From: Deltaproteobacteria bacterium
Lineage (GTDB): Bacteria > Desulfobacterota > Desulfobacteria > Desulfobacterales > SpSt-501
DNA: 34,716 nt
Reading direction: 5' to 3'
Assembly (NCBI GenBank): GCA_016219005.1
Contig: JACRCN010000021.1
Coordinates: 1-34,716, forward strand
In this document: positions 30,944 to 34,716 of the stretch, in pieces
Layout of the letters: each line of letters opens with the position of its first letter
Numbering within the stretch: the first letter of the stretch is position 1
Translations under genes and position numbers: made by a program
Notes under the pieces: generated by a model
Database searches by the model: none
What the model was told of the DNA's origin: nothing
Seen by the model: the letters and a program-made list of their open reading frames with translations, nothing else

Positions 30944-31489
30944 CTAGCGGATAGGGTCCATCTCCGTCCACCTCTTCTCTGGAAATACGGGGCTCGTGCA
31001 GACGACCGCAACTTTGTACCAATCCTGTGCAGGGATACCCGGGTCTCCAGCGGCTCCACCGTCCCATGTGCCTCGAATTAAGCACGCCACTCCTGCCCTG
31101 CGAAACGCGAAGGACGTGCCATCTGCTCCATCTGCGCTGTATGCGGGCATCTCCTCCCACCCTTGACCCGAGAAGCTTTGATGCAGGCGTGAAGCTGCGT
31201 CGCCAGTCGCCTCTGCCCCGGCGAAGGACCCCGAAATCGCCAATCCACATCCGAAGACCGGCTCTCGAAGGGTCTCGTCGCGGAAGGTATCCACACATCG
31301 CTGCACCGACACGCCATGGGTCTTTGCGGCAATTGCGTACGCGGCATCGCACGCGGCACGAACCTCACTCGGCACCATCCTTGGTACCGGTGGTTGCTTT
31401 TGCGCTGTTGCAGCCGGTAAGCTGGTTGTAACGACCAGGAAGACGAGCAGATAGGCCCTAACCAAAACACGACAGCAGAACTTCAACAT
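30944..31489 (-). CDS. Exported hypothetical protein, 181 residues
   Basis: The N-terminus MLKFCCRVLVRAYLLVFLVV ends in LPAATAQ, a good signal peptide with cleavage near residue 29, so the protein should be periplasmic. The mature part has four or five cysteines (ACDAAY, QRCVDTF, FGCGL, VACLIRG, VVCTS) that could form disulfides, and ends FPEKRWTEMDPIR. The frame is GC-richer than its flanks and has sensible composition. No family is recognised. The stop at 30944 is followed by no clear terminator. The next gene upstream, at 31534, is also exported and on the same strand with a 44-bp gap, so the two may be co-transcribed. Confidence 0.65.
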   Translation of the reverse strand: MLKFCCRVLVRAYLLVFLVVTTSLPAATAQKQPPVPRMVPSEVRAACDAAYAIAAKTHGVSVQRCVDTFRDETLREPVFGCGLAISGSFAGAEATGDAASRLHQSFSGQGWEEMPAYSADGADGTSFAFRRAGVACLIRGTWDGGAAGDPGIPAQDWYKVAVVCTSPVFPEKRWTEMDPIR

Positions 31490-31533
31490 CCGCTTCGCCC
31501 CTTAAATTATTAAGTGTCTTCTTTATGCCGCAA

Positions 31534-32079
31534 CTATAATGTTTGATAGCTTTCCTGGAATTCGCCATCTTTGAAAAGATAATCGATCATTGCTCCATCG
31601 TTTAAAAGATTGCCTTTAGTATCAGTTTGTTGAGGATAGGCCAAGGTAAAACCTGTGCCTTCTTTATTTGGCCATAGATAATAGTTCAACCCCGTTTCTT
31701 TATTCCCGTCATTCATGTTTTCAAGTTTTTCGGGATTAAGCAGGTCAATCTGGCGTAGTACGATTACGCCGTATCCTTTTGGAGTCGAAATGAGACATAT
31801 TAGAAGACTATTTTTATCATCATGGCCATCAAGGATAAGATCGTTCTTTTTATCCCCGTTAACGTCGAGGATTAGAGCATATGGATAGCGTTTCTTTTCT
31901 ATTGAATCTTTTTGGATGGTTGGGGTGTAATCGCCGGTTTTCCACGCTACGAATCGGGGATTATATTTTTTGAGAGCAGCCACCATCTTCTTGTTAATGA
32001 CCGCCTCTTCCGCATGCGTGGTGAATGCTATTGAGAAGAAGATCGAGACTGCTGTCAAAAACAAACAACGCTTAATCAT
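31534..32079 (-). CDS. Exported hypothetical protein with a calcium-loop-like motif
   Basis: A 181-residue protein. I choose ATG 32079 (MIKRCLFLTAVSIFFSIAFT), since GGTGGG lies just before it and the signal peptide then begins at once; a start 18 bp upstream is possible. Cleavage is expected after TTHAEE, placing the protein in the periplasm. The motif DVNGDKKNDLILDGHDD is an acidic loop of the FG-GAP/dockerin style that often binds calcium, followed by a strand LLICLISTPKGYGVIVL. The rest (NKEGTGFTLAYPQQTDTKGN) has no recognised family. It is AT-rich, unlike its downstream neighbour. Confidence 0.72.
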   Translation of the reverse strand: MIKRCLFLTAVSIFFSIAFTTHAEEAVINKKMVAALKKYNPRFVAWKTGDYTPTIQKDSIEKKRYPYALILDVNGDKKNDLILDGHDDKNSLLICLISTPKGYGVIVLRQIDLLNPEKLENMNDGNKETGLNYYLWPNKEGTGFTLAYPQQTDTKGNLLNDGAMIDYLFKDGEFQESYQTL

Positions 32080-32236
32080 GTGCCCACCCAGCGGCATAAC
32101 ATTTTTTGGATGTTTTATCTAAAACGATTATAACAGACTTGTCCAAAATCGGTTTTTAGAGTGAACCCTGCAAAGGGCTAAAAAAATCCTCCTTATTGGG
32201 GTATGGTTGTGATCGCCAAACCATCAACACTTGCGG

Positions 32237-32258
32237 CTAGAATAGTGTGTCACCTTAC
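32237..32258 (+). repeat. Exact 22-bp direct repeat of positions 4969-4990
   Basis: All 22 bases from CTAGAATAG to CACCTTAC are identical with 4969-4990 and in the same orientation; the flanks differ. It is unlikely to arise by chance within 35 kb. It may be an IS end present twice or the border of a 27-kb mobile segment. Confidence 0.7.
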
Positions 32259-32318
32259 GGTCGCGCTCTGCTGTCGAATTGATGGCAAGAAAGCCAATCG
32301 TCGGTTTGAGCCAGCGCA

Positions 32319-32445
32319 GGGCGGCTGCGCCATAAGCCCAAATTCAAGGCGTGCAAGTGCCGTGGCGCGAGGCGTACTTCAGGTACGACGCAGCGGCGGC
32401 GGCACGCGGCACAACGCGGAAGTTGGGCTTATGGCGCAGCCGCCC
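32319..32445. mobile_element. MITE-like element 2, overlapping the end of the ATPase gene
   Basis: The terminal inverted repeats 32319-32341 and 32423-32445 are identical over 23 bp, starting GGGCGGCTGCGCCATAAGCC. Imperfect pairing continues inward to a central hairpin CGTAC-ttcag-GTACG (32373-32387). The element is 127 bp long and encodes nothing. Its right arm contains the last five codons and TAA stop of the ATPase gene, so insertion has probably replaced the original end of that gene. Confidence 0.72.
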
Positions 32446-34716
32446 GCCAGGCAGGAACGGCCTGGCCTTGCGCATCCCGCCGGTAGGGCAGCCAGAGCAA
32501 CCCGAAAAACTCCTGGGTGATGCCGGCCGGGGTCGGTGCGATCAGGACTTCCTGGAGCGTTTCGCTGCCCGGGTCGAACGCCGCCTCGATCTTGGCGATG
32601 TCCGCCTGCAGCGCCTGGTCCAATTCCGCCATCTGGGTTTTGACCGCCTCGGCGGTTTCCTGCGCCCGGGCGGTGTCCATGCTTTCCTTTTGCAGGCGCC
32701 CGGCCGATTTCATGGCGGCCCCCAGACGTCCTGCCGAGGTGGCGCTGACGGCCTTGCGGCCGAGGAAGGCCCCGAGGATGGCCGTCCCGAAGGAGATGGC
32801 GGTCTCCACCTTCTTGGCGGATAACTGTTCCTTTTCCCGCGTCATGGCCTGCTCCGCCCGCATCAGCCGGTCCTTCAGCGTGGTGAACTTGCCGGCGTAA
32901 CGGCGCCGCAGCTTTTCCACCTCGAGGTCGCGCTGCTCCCGGCCGGCCTGGGACAGCCGGGCGACGAACTCGGCCTTGGATTCCTCCGGCCGCGATGTAA
33001 GACCGAAGCGCGCCGAGCGCATCAGCCGCAGGCCGCAGTTCTGGCGCACCCAGCGTATCAGGTCCTTGCGCCACGCGTCATAGGACTTGGCCTTCCTGGC
33101 CTCCGCCGGAAGCTCGGCGAAAGCGGCACCGGCTGCGGGTTTAGCCTTGAGCCCGGCCGGGTCCAGGGTGAGGGCGACGGCCTGGTCCCAGTCGAGCGCG
33201 ACCGGGCCTTCCGCCGGCGGGGCGGCGAAGGCCATCTTCCGGGAGAGGTCCATCTGCTGCTTGGCGCTGGTGTAGTGAATCTTAAGGCTGGCCGCCACCG
33301 CCGGGAAATATTCGATTCCCGGCGCATCCTCGGAAGCCGGCAGGTAATAGGCGGTTATCCCCGGCGGCAACAGCGGCGGCTGGGGTTCCCCGGCAGCACT
33401 CGGAGCGGGCGCCGGCAGCCCCTGCGGCGGCAATGTCGCCGGTGCCGGCGGCGCAAGTGATGGGACGGCCGCTCCCGCGGCCGTGAGGGCCTTGATATGC
33501 TCGCGCGTCATGGGGCCGCGCAGATAGGATAGCGTCCAGCGGGTCTGGAAAGTGACCGGGGCGTTTTCGTGGACGTTGTTCAAGAGAAATACGCGTTTGC
33601 CCAGCCCCGCCAGAATTCTCTCCATGCGGCCGCGATCGAAGCTCTCGCCGCCGGCGGCCCCCTCCAGCCCGGCCATCACCCGTTGTTTGTCGCCCTCGGT
33701 CTGCAGGCGGCCGATGAACCAGGTGCCGGTGTTGGCGAGCCCCTTGTAGTCGAGGTCCACCGGGTTCTGGGTGGCCAGCACCACCCCCAGCCCGTAGGCG
33801 CGGGCCTGCTTGAGCAGGGTCAACAGGGGTTGCTTGGAGGGCGGATTCTTGACCGGCGGGAAGAACCCGAAGATTTCATCCATGTACAGGACGGCCCGCA
33901 GGCTGGAGGTGCCGGGCTGGGTCCGGACCCAGGCCAGGATTTCGTTCAGCAGTTTGGAGACGAAGAACATGCGCTCGGCCTCGCCGAGGTGGCTGATGGT
34001 GAAGATGGAGGCCCGGGGCCGGCCTTCAGCCGTGAACAGCAGGCGGCCGATATCCATCGGCGCACCTTCCAGCCAGGCCTCGAACCCGGGTGCGGCCAGC
34101 AGGTTGTTGAATCGCATGGAGAGTTGGAAGCGTTCGTTTGCCGGGTAAAAGGAGTCGAGGTCCATAACCCCCAGGCGGGCAAAGGGCGGCTCCTGGATGG
34201 CGCGCACCAGGCCCGGCAGGTCCAAGCCCTTGCCCTGCGACCAGGCCGCGTTGAACAGGTTGGCGACGAGGATGTGCTCGCGGCTGCTGATGGGGTCGGC
34301 CTCGATTCCCGCCAGTGCCAGCAGGGAGGTGGTGGTGCTCTGGACCCGCTCCCGCACGAGGTCGCGGTCTTCCAAGACGACCGCGGGCGGCGGCACGAAG
34401 CTGCCCAGGGCGTTTACCGGCAGGCCCGACCGGCTGCCCGGCGTGTAGACGGCCAACTCCGCCGCCGCCCTCAGACGGGCGATGCGCTCCGGCCCCTGGG
34501 TCCAGTCGGCGAGCCCCTTGCGCCAGACCTCGGCCTGCTTGGCGGCGAACTGCGGCCGCGTGAGGCCGGCCGCCACGGCTTCCTGCTCGTCCACCCAGGG
34601 CAGGAAGTCCTGCGCGGCCAGATCCGGGAAGGTGAGAAGCAGGTTGGGCAGATCGCCCTTGGGGTCGATGGCGATCACCGGGATGTTGTCGAGCAGCGCC
34701 TCCTCCAGCAGGCCGA
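32429..34716 (-). CDS. HerA/VirB4-like P-loop ATPase, 5' end outside the window
   Basis: At least 762 residues; the frame stays open to the right edge, and the Walker A motif must lie beyond it (the first visible residues are GLLEEALLDNIPVIAIDPKG). The ATPase core shows IDPKGDL, then SIFTISHLGEAERMFFVSKL, the Walker B stretch AVLYMDEIFGFFPP, and VVLATQNPVDLDYKGLANTG with a downstream arginine, as in HerA/DUF87-type ATPases. A proline/alanine linker follows, then a C-terminal region with a long coiled coil (DRLMRAEQAMTREKEQLSAK) and a glycine-rich GTAILGAFLGRKAVSATSAG. The substrate (DNA or protein) is unknown. The last five residues RAAAP and the stop come from MITE element 2, so the natural C-terminus is probably altered. 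Confidence 0.82.
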   Translation of the reverse strand, partial: GLLEEALLDNIPVIAIDPKGDLPNLLLTFPDLAAQDFLPWVDEQEAVAAGLTRPQFAAKQAEVWRKGLADWTQGPERIARLRAAAELAVYTPGSRSGLPVNALGSFVPPPAVVLEDRDLVRERVQSTTTSLLALAGIEADPISSREHILVANLFNAAWSQGKGLDLPGLVRAIQEPPFARLGVMDLDSFYPANERFQLSMRFNNLLAAPGFEAWLEGAPMDIGRLLFTAEGRPRASIFTISHLGEAERMFFVSKLLNEILAWVRTQPGTSSLRAVLYMDEIFGFFPPVKNPPSKQPLLTLLKQARAYGLGVVLATQNPVDLDYKGLANTGTWFIGRLQTEGDKQRVMAGLEGAAGGESFDRGRMERILAGLGKRVFLLNNVHENAPVTFQTRWTLSYLRGPMTREHIKALTAAGAAVPSLAPPAPATLPPQGLPAPAPSAAGEPQPPLLPPGITAYYLPASEDAPGIEYFPAVAASLKIHYTSAKQQMDLSRKMAFAAPPAEGPVALDWDQAVALTLDPAGLKAKPAAGAAFAELPAEARKAKSYDAWRKDLIRWVRQNCGLRLMRSARFGLTSRPEESKAEFVARLSQAGREQRDLEVEKLRRRYAGKFTTLKDRLMRAEQAMTREKEQLSAKKVETAISFGTAILGAFLGRKAVSATSAGRLGAAMKSAGRLQKESMDTARAQETAEAVKTQMAELDQALQADIAKIEAAFDPGSETLQEVLIAPTPAGITQEFFGLLWLPYRRDAQGQAVPAWRAAAP

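Noticed and set aside
30685-31059. A 124-codon minus-strand frame overlapping the exported hypothetical gene
   Set aside because: Arginine/serine-rich, overlaps the better-supported gene at 30944-31489 and the R1 head, and has no start signal.
1-34716. CRISPR arrays, rRNA and tRNA genes
   Set aside because: No regularly spaced repeats, no tRNA T-loop/acceptor pattern outside coding genes and no rRNA-like sequence were seen. Short tRNAs could be missed by eye.

Overview
The window looks like accessory chromosome of a Gram-negative bacterium, most likely a Desulfobacterota (deltaproteobacterial) anaerobe. The clues are a two-CW-domain protein, a large hybrid histidine kinase paired with a solute-binding protein, a DUF4410 lipoprotein, c-di-GMP proteins, and short hairpin-type miniature elements. 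The taxonomy is an inference from family content; no rRNA or tRNA is present to settle it. Composition is mosaic. The trehalose gene, the second sulfatase, the pao operon and the right-end ATPase are clearly GC-rich, while the spacers and the HD-GYP/PilZ, repeat and IS regions are AT-rich. This suggests repeated acquisition.

Layout: (1) 1-1.7 kb, an IS110-family element with structured non-coding DNA on both sides of its transposase. (2) 1.9-3.5 kb, a conserved hypothetical gene and a D-Ala-D-Ala ligase whose 5' side carries a 148-bp miniature inverted-repeat element. (3) 3.8-5.0 kb, phage-like scraps, a two-CW protein and tandem 22-bp repeats. (4) 5.2-7.4 kb, a trehalose-phosphate phosphatase/synthase fusion with the phosphatase domain first. 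(5) 8.0-11.3 kb, an exported sulfatase followed by an exported HAD + 2H-phosphoesterase fusion. (6) 12-14.1 kb, an HD-GYP phosphodiesterase and a cNMP-like/PilZ protein in one operon. (7) 14.8-19.2 kb, a solute-binding protein and a 1158-residue hybrid kinase. (8) 19.3-23.5 kb, a transporter remnant, a DUF4410 lipoprotein, a second and larger arylsulfatase and a small membrane protein. (9) 23.9-24.4 kb, a DUF5680 gene bracketed by repeats. (10) 25-29 kb, a PaoABC-type periplasmic aldehyde oxidoreductase operon. (11) 29.4-32.1 kb, small single genes (ABM monooxygenase, methyltransferase, two exported hypotheticals). (12) 32.3-34.7 kb, a second miniature element and a HerA/VirB4-like ATPase that runs off the right edge.

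Three repeat systems link these parts. A roughly 200-bp dispersed repeat (R1; three long and three partial copies) lies in the same orientation each time, and the long copies abut the 3' ends of minus-strand genes. Two long-hairpin MITE-like elements touch genes: one lies about 20 bp upstream of the ddl start, the other supplies the stop codon of the ATPase gene. An exact 22-bp direct repeat occurs at 4969 and at 32237, enclosing 27.3 kb. Much of the gene content points to the cell envelope and periplasm (sulfatases, exported HAD/2H protein, PaoABC, lipoprotein, solute sensor). Everything here was read by eye; no database search or RNA folding was run.
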